From Saccharospirillum sp. MSK14-1 (GTDB taxonomy: Bacteria; Pseudomonadota; Gammaproteobacteria; Pseudomonadales; Natronospirillaceae), in NCBI RefSeq assembly GCF_003054965.1, contig NZ_MIES01000026.1:868001-932000 (forward strand): a stretch of DNA of 64,000 nt. Reading direction: 5' to 3'. A program made the position numbers and the translations under genes. This document shows, one piece after another, positions 37,287 to 47,160 of this stretch (the stretch's first letter is position 1; every line of letters starts with the position of its first letter). The notes under the pieces were generated by a model. It ran no database searches and was not told the DNA's origin. It saw only the letters and a program-made list of their open reading frames with translations.

Positions 37287-39866
37287 ATGCGAATTGATCG
37301 TTTGACCTCGAAACTGCAGGTCGCGCTCTCAGACGCCCAATCCATTGCGCTTGGGCGGGATCATAATTTTATGGAACCGGCGCACTTGCTGCAGGCGCTG
37401 ATTGAGCAAAAAGGCTCGTCCATCGTGCCGATGCTGAACCAGGCGGGCGTGAATCTGGGTCAGTTAAAGCAGTCGCTGGGTCATTATCTCGACGGCTTGG
37501 CCGTGATCGATAATCACGACGGCGAAGTGAATATGTCCAGCGACCTCGGCCGTGTGATGAATCTGGCCGACAAGTTGGCGCAAAAACGCGACGACCAGTT
37601 TATCGCCAGTGAACTGGTGGTTCTGGCCATGGTTCAGGATCGCTCGCGCATCGCCTCCTTGCTGCAGGAAGCCGGCGCCACCAGCGCCAAACTGGAAGCG
37701 GTCATCGATTCCATCCGGGGCGGCGAATCGGTGAACAGTGCCGAAGCTGAAGAAAGCCGTCAGGCCTTGGAACGTTACACCATCGATCTGACCGAACGCG
37801 CCGAATCCGGCAAGCTGGATCCGGTGATCGGTCGCGATGATGAAATTCGTCGCACCATTCAGGTGTTGCAACGTCGTCGTAAAAACAATCCGGTGCTCAT
37901 CGGCGAACCCGGTGTCGGTAAAACCGCCATCGTTGAAGGGCTGGCGCAGCGTATTGTAAATGGCGAAGTGCCGGAGAATCTGAAGAATAAACGAGTGTTG
38001 TCGCTCGATTTGGGCGCCTTGCTCGCGGGTGCCAAATACCGCGGCGAATTCGAAGAACGCTTAAAAGCTGTACTCAATGAGCTGTCGAAACAGGAAGGTC
38101 AGATCATTCTGTTTATCGATGAGTTGCACACCATGGTGGGTGCCGGTAAAGCCGAGGGCGCTATGGACGCTGGCAATATGTTGAAGCCGGCGTTGGCGCG
38201 CGGCGAACTGCATTGCGTCGGTGCCACAACGCTCAATGAATATCGCCAGCACATCGAAAAAGACGGTGCGTTAGAACGGCGTTTTCAAAAGGTTGTTGTT
38301 AACGAACCGACGGAAGAAGACTCCATTGCGATCCTGCGCGGGCTGAAAGAACGCTACGAAGTGCACCACGGTGTCACCATCACCGACTCGGCCATTATTG
38401 CCGCGGTAAAACTGTCGCAGCGCTACATCACCGATCGGCAATTACCCGATAAAGCCATCGATCTGGTTGACGAAGCGGCCAGTCGCATCCGTATGGAAAT
38501 CGATTCCAAACCGGAAAGCATGGACAAGCTCGAGCGGCGTTTAATTCAGCTGAAAATCGAAGCCGAAGCGCTGAAGAAAGACGACGATAAACTCACCCGA
38601 AAAACGCTCGATCAGTTGAACAGCACCATCGAACAACTGGAGCGCGAATACGCCGATCTGGAAGAAATCTGGAACACCGAAAAAGCGGCGGTGCAGGGTA
38701 CGCAGTCGATTAAAGAAGCGTTAGAACAAACTCGAGTTGAGCTGGAAAATGCCCGTCGTACCGGTGATCTGGCGCACATGTCCGAACTGCAATATGGCCG
38801 CATTCCCGACCTGCAAAAGCAGCTCGATATGGCGAGCCAAGCAGAAATGATGGACATGCAACTGCTGCATAACAAGGTGACCGACGAAAGCATCGCCAAC
38901 GTTATCGCGCGCTGGACGGGTATTCCGGTCGATAAGATGCTCGAAGGCGAGCGCGAAAAACTGCTGCGCATGGAAGATAACCTTCATGGTCGGGTAGTCG
39001 GTCAGCACGAAGCGGTTGAAGCGGTGGCCAACGCCATTCGCCGTTCGCGTTCAGGTCTGTCCGATCCGAACCGGCCGAACGGCTCTTTCCTTTTCCTCGG
39101 CCCGACCGGTGTCGGCAAAACCGAACTGTGCAAAGCGCTGGCCGGTTTTCTGTTCGATACCGAAGAAGCCATGGTGCGTATCGATATGTCCGAATTTATG
39201 GAGAAGCATTCGGTCGCTCGTCTGATTGGCGCACCTCCGGGTTACGTCGGTTACGAAGAAGGCGGTTACCTGACCGAAGCGGTACGCCGTCGGCCTTATT
39301 CGGTGATCCTGCTCGATGAAGTCGAAAAAGCACACCCGGATGTGTTCAACATCCTGTTGCAAGTGCTCGACGATGGTCGCCTGACTGACGGCCAAGGTCG
39401 CACCGTCGATTTCCGCAACACCGTCGTGGTGATGACCTCAAACCTGGGTAGCGACATCATTCAGTCGCTCGCCGGTGAAGAAAACTACGAGTCGATGAAA
39501 TCCGCGGTGATGGAGGTGGTTGGTCAGCATTTCCGGCCGGAATTCATCAACCGCGTGGATGAAGTGGTGGTGTTCCATCCGCTGGCCGAAGATCAGATTC
39601 GTGGTATCGCCGATATTCAGCTCGATGCGCTGCGCAAGCGTCTGGCCGAGCAAGGTTTGAAGCTGCATCTGACTGAAGCGGCCATGGACAAGCTCTGCGC
39701 CGCTGGTTACGACCCGGTGTATGGCGCGCGTCCGCTCAAGCGAAGCATTCAGCGAGAGCTGGAAAACGGCCTGGCGCAATCGCTGCTGCGCGGTGATTTT
39801 GGTTATGGCGATGGCATTGAAGCCGACCTGCGTGACGACCAGATTGTCTTTACCGTGGGGCACTGA
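37287..39866 (+). CDS. clpB: ATP-dependent disaggregase ClpB
   Basis: An 859-aa Hsp100. Domains in order: N-terminal Clp repeats (1-150), AAA-1 with Walker [10 protein letters not shown] and Walker B LFIDELH, a middle coiled-coil arm (about 400-520), and AAA-2 with GPTGVGKTE and [11 protein letters not shown]. The full length matches E. coli. It works with DnaK/DnaJ/GrpE on aggregates and has a heat-shock promoter. An ATG follows AATGAGGACGTCTT. Confidence 0.98.
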   Translation: MRIDRLTSKLQVALSDAQSIALGRDHNFMEPAHLLQALIEQKGSSIVPMLNQAGVNLGQLKQSLGHYLDGLAVIDNHDGEVNMSSDLGRVMNLADKLAQKRDDQFIASELVVLAMVQDRSRIASLLQEAGATSAKLEAVIDSIRGGESVNSAEAEESRQALERYTIDLTERAESGKLDPVIGRDDEIRRTIQVLQRRRKNNPVLIGEPGVGKTAIVEGLAQRIVNGEVPENLKNKRVLSLDLGALLAGAKYRGEFEERLKAVLNELSKQEGQIILFIDELHTMVGAGKAEGAMDAGNMLKPALARGELHCVGATTLNEYRQHIEKDGALERRFQKVVVNEPTEEDSIAILRGLKERYEVHHGVTITDSAIIAAVKLSQRYITDRQLPDKAIDLVDEAASRIRMEIDSKPESMDKLERRLIQLKIEAEALKKDDDKLTRKTLDQLNSTIEQLEREYADLEEIWNTEKAAVQGTQSIKEALEQTRVELENARRTGDLAHMSELQYGRIPDLQKQLDMASQAEMMDMQLLHNKVTDESIANVIARWTGIPVDKMLEGEREKLLRMEDNLHGRVVGQHEAVEAVANAIRRSRSGLSDPNRPNGSFLFLGPTGVGKTELCKALAGFLFDTEEAMVRIDMSEFMEKHSVARLIGAPPGYVGYEEGGYLTEAVRRRPYSVILLDEVEKAHPDVFNILLQVLDDGRLTDGQGRTVDFRNTVVVMTSNLGSDIIQSLAGEENYESMKSAVMEVVGQHFRPEFINRVDEVVVFHPLAEDQIRGIADIQLDALRKRLAEQGLKLHLTEAAMDKLCAAGYDPVYGARPLKRSIQRELENGLAQSLLRGDFGYGDGIEADLRDDQIVFTVGH

Positions 39867-39883
39867 ATCGCTCTTAACCACGA

Positions 39884-39906
39884 CCCGGGCACTGCCCGGG
39901 TTTTTT
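39884..39906 (+). terminator. Intrinsic terminator of clpB
   Basis: CCCGGGC-ACT-GCCCGGG followed by T6. Confidence 0.92.
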
Positions 39907-39917
39907 ATGGGCGGGAT

Positions 39918-39946
39918 TTGACAGGGTTGATAAAGCGCTTTATCTT
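39918..39946 (+). promoter_or_regulatory. lacI-type promoter with embedded operator
   Basis: TTGACA (39918-39923), 17 nt, TATCTT (39941-39946). The spacer and -10 are covered by the perfect 16-bp palindrome GATAAAGCGCTTTATC (39929-39944), a typical LacI-family operator with a central CG. This predicts autorepression of the regulator gene and probably of the transporter genes behind it. Confidence 0.8.
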
Positions 39947-39994
39947 CACGGTTATCACTGCAAAACAACAACGCTTCTTAGGTGACTTGCTGCC

Positions 39995-41056
39995 ATGTCC
40001 AACACCCGTAAACGCGCCACTCAGTCTGACGTCGCCCGCCTGGCAGGCGTGTCGCCGGCGGTGGTGTCGACGGTGATTCGTGGCAAGAGTAACCACAACA
40101 TCCGGGTCAGCGATGAAACCCGGCTGCGGGTGCTCGAGGCGATGAAGCAGCTCAACTACGTCCCTGACGTCGTCGCCCAGACACTGGCCGGTGGTAAGCG
40201 CCGCATCATTGGCTTGTTCAGCTTTGAGGCGGTCTTTCCCAAAGAGCAGAATGACTTCTTCCGGCCATTCCTGCTCGGTGTCGAAAAAGCCGCCGAAGCC
40301 AATGGGTATGACTTGATGCTGTTTACCTCGGCGCCGGTGAAGAACGGTCGCCGCGCCATTTACAGCGATGGCATCAATCGTCTGGCACTGGCCGATGGGG
40401 TTGTGTTGCTGGGTCGTAATCCGGCGCCGGAAGACTTACAACGGCTCGACGACGAAGGCTTTCCGTTTGTCTACATCGGCCGTAAAGACGCCCCGGATCG
40501 CAGTCTCAGCTACGTCGCGGCTGATTACCGACGCGCGACACTGGACGTGCTGGCGCAGTTCAGCACCCAGGGTCACCGCCACGTGCTCTACCTGGGTGAG
40601 ACCAAGCCAATTGAACGTCATCACGACCGTGAAGCCGGCTACCAGGATGCGTTGGGGCGCGAACTGATTGATGAAGACGCCACGCTGGTACATCGTTGTG
40701 ACGTTAAAGACCTCGATGCCGCCTGGCTCGATGGCGTTTTGAGCGCGGGTGCCACCGCGGCGGTGGTCGAAGACATCCTGCATGCCGAACAACTGTATCG
40801 ATTACTGGTCGAGCGTGGCCTGAGCGTGCCTGACGATTTCACCATCGGCCTGCTCGGCGAGCCTGACGCTCCGACCGAACTGAATTTGGACTGGTGCGGC
40901 TTTACCATTCCGCGCGAAGAGATGGGTTTTCAGGCCCTGATTTCGTTGCTGTCTCGGTTAGAGCGACCGTTAGCGCACGCTGCTATGCAGGTGACGTTGC
41001 CGTGCACCTTCCACCCTGGAGCCACTCTGGCTCCCTGTCCGGCGTTCACTGCCTGA
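39995..41056 (+). CDS. LacI-family transcriptional repressor of the sugar-uptake cluster
   Basis: A 353-aa regulator. The N-terminal helix-turn-helix is TQSDVARLAGVSPAVVSTVIRG with hinge helix RLRVLEAMKQLNYVPDVVAQTLAGG. The rest is a periplasmic-binding-protein-like sensor domain. It is 68 nt upstream of the binding-protein gene on the same strand, so its ligand is probably the transported sugar or a metabolite of it. Confidence 0.93.
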   Translation: MSNTRKRATQSDVARLAGVSPAVVSTVIRGKSNHNIRVSDETRLRVLEAMKQLNYVPDVVAQTLAGGKRRIIGLFSFEAVFPKEQNDFFRPFLLGVEKAAEANGYDLMLFTSAPVKNGRRAIYSDGINRLALADGVVLLGRNPAPEDLQRLDDEGFPFVYIGRKDAPDRSLSYVAADYRRATLDVLAQFSTQGHRHVLYLGETKPIERHHDREAGYQDALGRELIDEDATLVHRCDVKDLDAAWLDGVLSAGATAAVVEDILHAEQLYRLLVERGLSVPDDFTIGLLGEPDAPTELNLDWCGFTIPREEMGFQALISLLSRLERPLAHAAMQVTLPCTFHPGATLAPCPAFTA

Positions 41057-41124
41057 CAGTCTAAACCCTAGGAACCCAGCGGACAGCGGAGTCCACTCGT
41101 AACAAAAACAACAAAGAGGTTTAA

Positions 41125-42375
41125 ATGATAATGCGCTTAATCAAAACCACCACTGTCGCTTTGGGCCTCGGCTTGGCGATCAGTTCTCACAGCCAGGCAG
41201 AAGACCTGAGATTCACCGTCTGGACTGGCAGCGCGGCTCATCTGGGCATGCTCAACGAATTCGCGGATGGCTTTCGTGAAACCCATCCGGATGTGAACGT
41301 TCAGTTCGAAACCATCCCCTTCGGCGATTACATCCAGAAGCTGACGCTGCAAATTGGCGGTGGTAACCCACCGGATTTGGGTTGGATGCTCGAAGGCGCA
41401 GCGCCGACCTTTATCGAATCCAACGTACTGCAGGACGTCGGTCCGACGCTGACCGCCAACACCGAGTATCAACTGGATGACTTTGCCGATTCCGCCATGG
41501 GGCTGTGGTACAAGGATGACGCTCTCTATGGTGTGCCGTTCTCCACCTCGCCCTTCGTTGTTTTCTACAACGCCGATTTATTCGAAGAAGCCGGTCTCGA
41601 CAACCCATCTGAGTTGGCTGCCCGCGGCGATTGGACTTGGGAAACGCTGCGCGAGTCGGCCGTTCAACTGGCGGATGCCAGCAACGGCCAATACGGTTTT
41701 GAATCGATGGACGGTCAAGGCTACGACAGCCGCGTCTGGGACACCTTGGTACCGTTAATTCGCGCCTACGGTGGTGATGTCTGGGAAGGCGACACCTGCA
41801 CCCTGGATAGCCCGGAAGCCGTGCAAGCGGTTGAGCTGTATCACGACATGATTTTTGCCGATCAATCAGCGGTACCGCCGGGTGAAATGGGCGACTTCTT
41901 CAACGGCCAATCGGCGTTGACCTACACCCAGATCTCACGCGCATCCAAGCTTGATGACGCTGATTTTGACTGGGGCATTGCTCCGATGCCGTCCGGTCCG
42001 GCAGGCGCCAGCCCGATCATCGGTCAGGCCGCCATCGTGGTGTTTAAGGGCAGCCCGAATGCTGAACTGGCGACGGAGTTTTTGGCGTACATGACCAGTC
42101 AGATCGGTGTTGAACGCATGGCCGAATACTTCCCGCCAGCGCGTACCTCCGTATTGGCATCGACCGCCTTTTTGAACTCTAACCCGCGCCTGAATGAAGC
42201 CATGATGACGGTGGTCGGTGAGCAAATTGAGCACGGTCGAGTGCTGCCGGCGCACGAGCGTCTGCCGATGATCAAGTCCGCAACCCGTGGCACGCTGGAT
42301 CGTCTGTGGCTGCCTGACGTTGATGTCGCAGAAGTGTTGGGCGATGCCTGCCGTCGTATTGAACGCGAGCTGTAA
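41125..42375 (+). CDS. Sugar ABC transporter substrate-binding protein
   Basis: A 416-aa family 1 (MalE/UgpB-like) exported protein. The signal peptide ends at SQA (about residue 25). LRFTVWTGSAAHLGMLNEFADGF, GGGNPPDLGWMLEG and PFSTSPFVVFYNADLFEEAGL are typical. Two Cys in the C-terminal half could pair. A second ATG at 41131 is possible. It is followed by a hairpin and the two permease genes. The substrate is not readable from sequence. Confidence 0.92.
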   Translation: MIMRLIKTTTVALGLGLAISSHSQAEDLRFTVWTGSAAHLGMLNEFADGFRETHPDVNVQFETIPFGDYIQKLTLQIGGGNPPDLGWMLEGAAPTFIESNVLQDVGPTLTANTEYQLDDFADSAMGLWYKDDALYGVPFSTSPFVVFYNADLFEEAGLDNPSELAARGDWTWETLRESAVQLADASNGQYGFESMDGQGYDSRVWDTLVPLIRAYGGDVWEGDTCTLDSPEAVQAVELYHDMIFADQSAVPPGEMGDFFNGQSALTYTQISRASKLDDADFDWGIAPMPSGPAGASPIIGQAAIVVFKGSPNAELATEFLAYMTSQIGVERMAEYFPPARTSVLASTAFLNSNPRLNEAMMTVVGEQIEHGRVLPAHERLPMIKSATRGTLDRLWLPDVDVAEVLGDACRRIEREL

Positions 42376-42393
42376 TCAGCGGCTGTCCTGAGT

Positions 42394-42428
42394 AAAACGG
42401 GCGTCGGTTGCTGGCGCCCCCTGTTTTG
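42394..42428 (+). terminator. Intercistronic hairpin after the binding-protein gene
   Basis: GGGCG/CGCCC stem (42399-42403 with 42415-42419) extended by AAAAC/GTTTT with a bulge. Such elements let more binding protein than permease be made; full termination is unlikely. Confidence 0.5.
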
Positions 42429-42446
42429 TTTCGTCTGGTAAGAACT

Positions 42447-43355
42447 ATGTCTTCGACACCTGTCGTCACCACACCAACCAATCGATCGGCGCACTTTTAC
42501 GAAAGCCTGTCGGGCTGGTTATTCATCAGCCCATTGCTGACCGGTTTCTGTTTGTTTTTTGTCGGTCCCCTGGTCGCCATCTTTGTGTATTCGCTGACCG
42601 AGTGGAATATTTTATCGCAGCAATCCAGCTTTGTTGGGTTGGAAAATTACCGCGACATTCTGTTTGAGAATCCTGAATTCTGGGAAGTGCTGCGCAACTC
42701 TCTGGTGTTCGCCGCTGGCCTGGTGCCATTAAATGTGGCGCTCGCTTTGGTATTGGCACTGGCACTGAATCGCGCGTTTCATGGTGTCATCGTGTTCCGC
42801 ACTCTGTTCTTTGCGCCTGTGGTAACCGCCGGTGCAGCCTGGGCCATTGTGTGGACTTTTTTGCTGCAAAAAGAATCCGGTGGCATCAATCAGATGCTGG
42901 CGCTGGTCGGCATTGATGGTCCGAACTGGTTGCGGCAGCCGGACTGGGCCATGGTCAGCGTCATCGTTACCCGAGTACTGAAAAACGTCGGCCTGAATAT
43001 GATTTTATATCTGGCTGCGTTGCAAACCATACCGCGTGACTACGCCGAAGCCGCGACGCTGGATGGTGCGGGTCGCTGGCATATATTCCGTCATCTGACC
43101 TGGCCAATGCTGGCGCCTACCACCTTAGTGATCAGCATCGTTACTGTCGTTGGTTCGTTGAAAGTCTTCGATCACATCTACCTGATGACCGGGGGTGGAC
43201 CGGAAAACGCTACCCTGGTACTCGCGTATTACATCTACGAACGCGCTTTCGAATTTTTCGAAGTGGGTTATGCCAGTGCGCTCGCCGTGGTGCTGTTTTT
43301 TGTCACGCTCGGTCTGACCTTGGCGCAATGGCTTATGAAGAAGGAGAGCAATTGA
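42447..43355 (+). CDS. Sugar ABC transporter permease (MalF/UgpA type)
   Basis: A 302-aa inner-membrane protein with six membrane helices. The EAA loop is YAEAATLDGAGRWHIFRHLTWPMLAPT, the contact to the ATPase. I start at ATG 42447. It overlaps no neighbour but ends 1 nt before the second permease. Confidence 0.93.
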   Translation: MSSTPVVTTPTNRSAHFYESLSGWLFISPLLTGFCLFFVGPLVAIFVYSLTEWNILSQQSSFVGLENYRDILFENPEFWEVLRNSLVFAAGLVPLNVALALVLALALNRAFHGVIVFRTLFFAPVVTAGAAWAIVWTFLLQKESGGINQMLALVGIDGPNWLRQPDWAMVSVIVTRVLKNVGLNMILYLAALQTIPRDYAEAATLDGAGRWHIFRHLTWPMLAPTTLVISIVTVVGSLKVFDHIYLMTGGGPENATLVLAYYIYERAFEFFEVGYASALAVVLFFVTLGLTLAQWLMKKESN

Positions 43356-43356
43356 G

Positions 43357-44247
43357 ATGACTAGTTTCGTTCATTCTTCGCGCTCCTTTGATGCCGGTGA
43401 CCGAAGTCGATTAATTCGCCTGTCGTTGAAAAAGATCTGCTGGTACCTGGCGCTGATCGGCCTGAGTATTCCGTTCGTGTTTCCCTTTATCTGGATGCTG
43501 TCCGGATCGCTGAAAACGCAAAGCGAAATCACCGCTTTTCCACCCAAGTTGATTCCGGAAAGTCCGGCCTGGGAAAACTACGTCGAGATCTTCAGTTATC
43601 AGCCCTTTGCGCAGCAGTATTTTAATTCGTTGTACATTGCTGCCGCCGTTACCATGTTAATTCTGGCGGTTGCATCGATGGCGGGTTACGCCTTTGCGCG
43701 GCTGAAATTTCGCGGCAGTAATTTCATCTTTGTCTTCCTGTTGATGGGTCTGATGATGCCCGAGGAAGTCACCATTATTCCCAACTTCTACTGGATGAAA
43801 CATCTGGGCTTGGTGAATACCCATTGGCCGTTGATCCTGCTGCCGGTATTCGGTTCGCAAGGCATCATCGCCACCTTTTTGATGCGCCAGTTCTTCGCGG
43901 CCTTGCCGGTGGAACTGGAAGAAGCGGCTAAGCTCGATGGCCTCAGTCGCTTCGGCATCTTCTGGCGCATTGCACTGCCATTGTCGAAACCGGCACTGGC
44001 CGCGGTCGCCATCATTTCCTTTCTGCATTCCTGGAATCTGCTGCTGGAGCCGTTGGTGTTCCTCAGTGATCTGGACAAATTCACCGTACCACTGGCACTG
44101 ACCAACTTCTCCGATGCCTACGGCCTGCCGTTGTGGCATCTGCAACTGGCAGCGACGTCGCTGTCGGTCATTCCGGTCTTGTTGGTGTACATCATCGCCC
44201 AGCGGCAAATCGTCGAAAGTTTCGCGATGTCGGGCGTTAAGGGGTAA
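43357..44247 (+). CDS. Sugar ABC transporter permease (MalG/UgpE type)
   Basis: A 296-aa partner permease: six membrane helices, EAA loop VELEEAAKLDGLSRFGIFWRIALPLSKPA. It pairs with the preceding gene to form the membrane channel. No nucleotide-binding subunit follows, so a shared ATPase (MsmX/UgpC-like) must be supplied from elsewhere. Confidence 0.93.
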   Translation: MTSFVHSSRSFDAGDRSRLIRLSLKKICWYLALIGLSIPFVFPFIWMLSGSLKTQSEITAFPPKLIPESPAWENYVEIFSYQPFAQQYFNSLYIAAAVTMLILAVASMAGYAFARLKFRGSNFIFVFLLMGLMMPEEVTIIPNFYWMKHLGLVNTHWPLILLPVFGSQGIIATFLMRQFFAALPVELEEAAKLDGLSRFGIFWRIALPLSKPALAAVAIISFLHSWNLLLEPLVFLSDLDKFTVPLALTNFSDAYGLPLWHLQLAATSLSVIPVLLVYIIAQRQIVESFAMSGVKG

Positions 44248-44249
44248 CC

Positions 44250-45653
44250 ATGACTCAAGCAACGAAAACCACCACCGTAGCCACACAACCTGCACCGCAT
44301 TACCAATTGGTGGTGATGGGCGGCGGTCCATCCGGTGCGATGGCCGCCACCATGGCCGCACGTTTGGGAGTGAAAACACTGTTGATTGAACGCGGCGGTT
44401 TTCTCGGTGGAACACTGACCATGATGGGCGTCAGCCCCATGATGTCGTTTCACAATCCAGCGGGCGAACAAGTGGTCTGGGGGTTGGCGGATGAGATGGT
44501 TGAGCGGCTAAAAGCTTTAGGCGCTTCACCGGGCCATGTGATCGACTCCGTCACCTATTGTTCCACGGTAACGCCCTTTGATGCCGAAGCGTTGAAGCGC
44601 GTGCTGGAAGAGATGGTGGTAGACGCCGGTGCCGACATTCTCTATCACACCATGCTTGCCGATGTGAAAGTCGAAGACGGACGCATTGAGCATCTGGTGG
44701 TGTGTAACAAAGGGGGCTTGTCGGAAGTGACGGCGGACCACTTTATTGACGCCACCGGCGATGGCGATTTGTCGTCACGCGCCGGCATTCCCTTCGAGAT
44801 GGGCCGCGAAGGCGACCACGCCACTCAGCCGATGACCATGAATGTGAAGATTGCTGGCGTTGATATTGATCGCATCCGCGCCGATGTTCAGGCGAACCCG
44901 GATCATTATGAATTCGATAAAGGTCCTGAGGAAGGTGTGCGACGTGCGCTGGCAACTGAGCGACTCAGTTTAAAAGCGTTTGGTAAGCAGTGGATGGATT
45001 ATCGTCGGCGTAACAACGTCACCATTCCGCGTGAGTACATTTTGTTTTTTGAAACCCATGAGCGCGGCACCGTGGTGGTTAATTCCTCGCGCTTACAGGG
45101 TTTCGATGCGACCAATCCCTGGGATGTCACGCGCGCCGAAATCGAAGGGCGACGTCAGTGTTATCAGATCTTTCGGTTCTTGAAAGACGAAGCCATCGGC
45201 TTTGAAAACAGTGTGTTGTTGTCGACGCCTTATCACGTCGGTGTGCGTGATTCTCGTCGCATCAAAGGCGCTTATACATTGACCGCGGATGATGTGATGA
45301 ATCAGGTGAAATTTGACGACACCGTTGTGCAGGGCGCTTATCCGATTGATGTGCATTCACCCGATAAAGAGGCGACCGAGTCGATTCACCTGTCGCCCAA
45401 TCACACCTATTACGTGCCACTGCGCAGTCTCTATGCGAATGAAATTCGAAACCTGGTGGTCGCTGGCCGTTGCATCAGCGCTGATCACAATGCGTTTTCC
45501 GCGATACGGGTAACGCCCATTGCCATGTCCATCGGTCAGGCAGCGGGTGCGGCAGCGGCGTTGGCAGCGTCTCGGAACGTCAGCGTGGCCGATCTTGATC
45601 CGAAAGCGGTGCAGCAGGCGTTGCAAGATCAGGGCGCCAAACTGAAATTGTAA
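44250..45653 (+). CDS. FAD-dependent oxidoreductase of the sugar-uptake operon
   Basis: A 467-aa flavoprotein of the FAD_oxidored (PF12831-like) group. The dinucleotide motif is VVMGGGPSGAMAATMAARLG (residues about 22-41), then IERGGFLGGTL, FIDATGDGDLSSRAG and the C-terminal FAD motif NLVVAGRCISADHNAFSAIRVTP. There is no signal peptide. It starts 2 nt after the second permease gene, so it belongs to the uptake operon and probably acts on the imported compound. This family is often mislabelled xanthan lyase. The substrate is unknown. Confidence 0.88.
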   Translation: MTQATKTTTVATQPAPHYQLVVMGGGPSGAMAATMAARLGVKTLLIERGGFLGGTLTMMGVSPMMSFHNPAGEQVVWGLADEMVERLKALGASPGHVIDSVTYCSTVTPFDAEALKRVLEEMVVDAGADILYHTMLADVKVEDGRIEHLVVCNKGGLSEVTADHFIDATGDGDLSSRAGIPFEMGREGDHATQPMTMNVKIAGVDIDRIRADVQANPDHYEFDKGPEEGVRRALATERLSLKAFGKQWMDYRRRNNVTIPREYILFFETHERGTVVVNSSRLQGFDATNPWDVTRAEIEGRRQCYQIFRFLKDEAIGFENSVLLSTPYHVGVRDSRRIKGAYTLTADDVMNQVKFDDTVVQGAYPIDVHSPDKEATESIHLSPNHTYYVPLRSLYANEIRNLVVAGRCISADHNAFSAIRVTPIAMSIGQAAGAAAALAASRNVSVADLDPKAVQQALQDQGAKLKL

Positions 45654-45666
45654 TATCCAATGTATT

Positions 45667-45694
45667 CGGCGGCTTTCGGGTCGCCGTTTTTTTT
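45667..45694 (+). terminator. Intrinsic terminator after the FAD oxidoreductase gene
   Basis: CGGCGGC / GTCGCCG (one G-U pair, loop TTTCGG) followed by T8. It separates the LacI-transporter operon from the downstream secreted-protein gene. Confidence 0.85.
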
Positions 45695-45750
45695 AAAGGG
45701 AGGTTTATCGCTCGGTACGGTTTCATTTAATCCACTTCGAGGACATAACA

Positions 45751-47160
45751 ATGACAAAACTTTCGAAGCAATTATTAGCCACCTTGTTTGGCTTAATGAC
45801 AGCGGTTGGGCTTTATGCGGCGCCACCGAATTTTAATCATCAGAGTGTGGTGGTCGATCCTGCCAATCTGGCTGAAGATCTGACTGGCGAAATTATTTTC
45901 CCCAGCTTGTTGCGAGTGGCCGATCATGTTGCCAATCCACTCGGTGACTACTATCTGTATTTTGCGCCGCACGATGCACCCGGCGACATTAAAGTGGCTT
46001 ACGCCGATAACATCGGAGGTCCTTATACCGAATACGCGGGCAATCCGTTGATCGACAACACCGGTCAGGGGCAGCTAGGGGTTTCGGCGGTGTCACATGT
46101 ATCCAGTCCAAACGTTGTCTGGATGCCACAATACAACAAATACTTCCTGTACTTTCATGGGGAGAACAATACGACTCGCTGGGCCTGGTCGACCGATGGT
46201 CTGAATTGGACATTGGCGAACGATAATGTTGCCGTTACAGCAGCCGATTTTAATGCGGCCTTTGGCAGTGGTTTTACTGAAACCTCATACGCCCGGGTGT
46301 TCGAGTACACCATCCCAACTTGGGGTGATCGTTACACCATGGTGTTGATGGTGAACCGCAATGGTACGCGCAGTATTGCGCTGGCAACGTCGGACGATGG
46401 TAAGCATTTCACACCACGTGATGGTGCACTGGTCTCCCCCGGTCCGGACGGTCAAAGTAATATTTCCGGTGCGTTTTATTGGCAGGATGCTGGCAAGCAT
46501 TATGTGTTGTATCACGGCGCCAGTAATATTTATTACACGGAAGTGGGTGCCAGTTTTAATCAGGAAATTCATCACGGTGTATTTTATAACCCTGCCAATA
46601 CCGGGCCTGAATACAACAAAGCGGCTGAGCCTTTTTTGCACTATGAAAGCGGTCAATGGCACATGTTTTATTCGGTCGGCCCGCGCCTGAGTCAGAAGAT
46701 TGGTTATGCCAACGAAAGCGATCCGCCGCCGACAGCCGACCTGGGTATCGTTATCGATAACGACAGCGCAGGTTTCCTGCGCAGCACCAGTGGCTGGCTA
46801 AGCAGTAACTCGACCTACGGCTATTGGGGCACGGACTATTTGGTGGATGAAAATTCGGGTACCGATGTGGGTGTTTGGGCGGTCTGGCAACCGACACTGC
46901 CAGCCAGTGGTGAGTATCAGGTTTATGCCCGCTGGAGCGCGAACAGCAACCGACCGGATGCGGTACTGTATCGGGTTTATCATCAGGGGCAGGTGACGGA
47001 AGTTTGGAAAAACCAGACCATCAATGGCAACAGCTGGCAGTCGCTGGGAACCTACTGGTTTGACGCCAATGATCTGGCCAACAACCGTGTTTCAATCGAT
47101 GCCGCCAGCGACCAGGGGCGCACCATTGCCGATTCGGTGCGCTTTGTACCTGTCGATTAA
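45751..47160 (+). CDS. Secreted GH43-like five-bladed propeller with golvesin-type C-terminal domain
   Basis: A 469-aa exported protein. The signal peptide is at residues 1-24. Residues about 40-325 have repeated blade-like strands (YYLYFAPHDAPGDIKVAYAD, NKYFLYFHGENNTTRWAWS, KHYVLYHGASNIYYTEV, GQWHMFYSVG) as in the GH43/GH32/GH130 glycosidase folds. Residues about 330-469 (IVIDNDSAGF, GEYQVYARW, NGNSWQSLGTYWF, IADSVRFVPVD) match the golvesin/xanthan-lyase-type carbohydrate-binding domain. I cannot assign the catalytic acids with certainty. It may release the sugar imported by the upstream transporter. Base use is more AT-rich than its neighbours. GAGGAC precedes the start. Confidence 0.8.
   Translation: MTKLSKQLLATLFGLMTAVGLYAAPPNFNHQSVVVDPANLAEDLTGEIIFPSLLRVADHVANPLGDYYLYFAPHDAPGDIKVAYADNIGGPYTEYAGNPLIDNTGQGQLGVSAVSHVSSPNVVWMPQYNKYFLYFHGENNTTRWAWSTDGLNWTLANDNVAVTAADFNAAFGSGFTETSYARVFEYTIPTWGDRYTMVLMVNRNGTRSIALATSDDGKHFTPRDGALVSPGPDGQSNISGAFYWQDAGKHYVLYHGASNIYYTEVGASFNQEIHHGVFYNPANTGPEYNKAAEPFLHYESGQWHMFYSVGPRLSQKIGYANESDPPPTADLGIVIDNDSAGFLRSTSGWLSSNSTYGYWGTDYLVDENSGTDVGVWAVWQPTLPASGEYQVYARWSANSNRPDAVLYRVYHQGQVTEVWKNQTINGNSWQSLGTYWFDANDLANNRVSIDAASDQGRTIADSVRFVPVD

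Noticed and set aside
45751-47160. Xanthan lyase annotation for the propeller protein or the adjacent FAD oxidoreductase
   Set aside because: That label spreads through databases from the shared golvesin-type domain; neither protein has the polysaccharide-lyase 8 fold.
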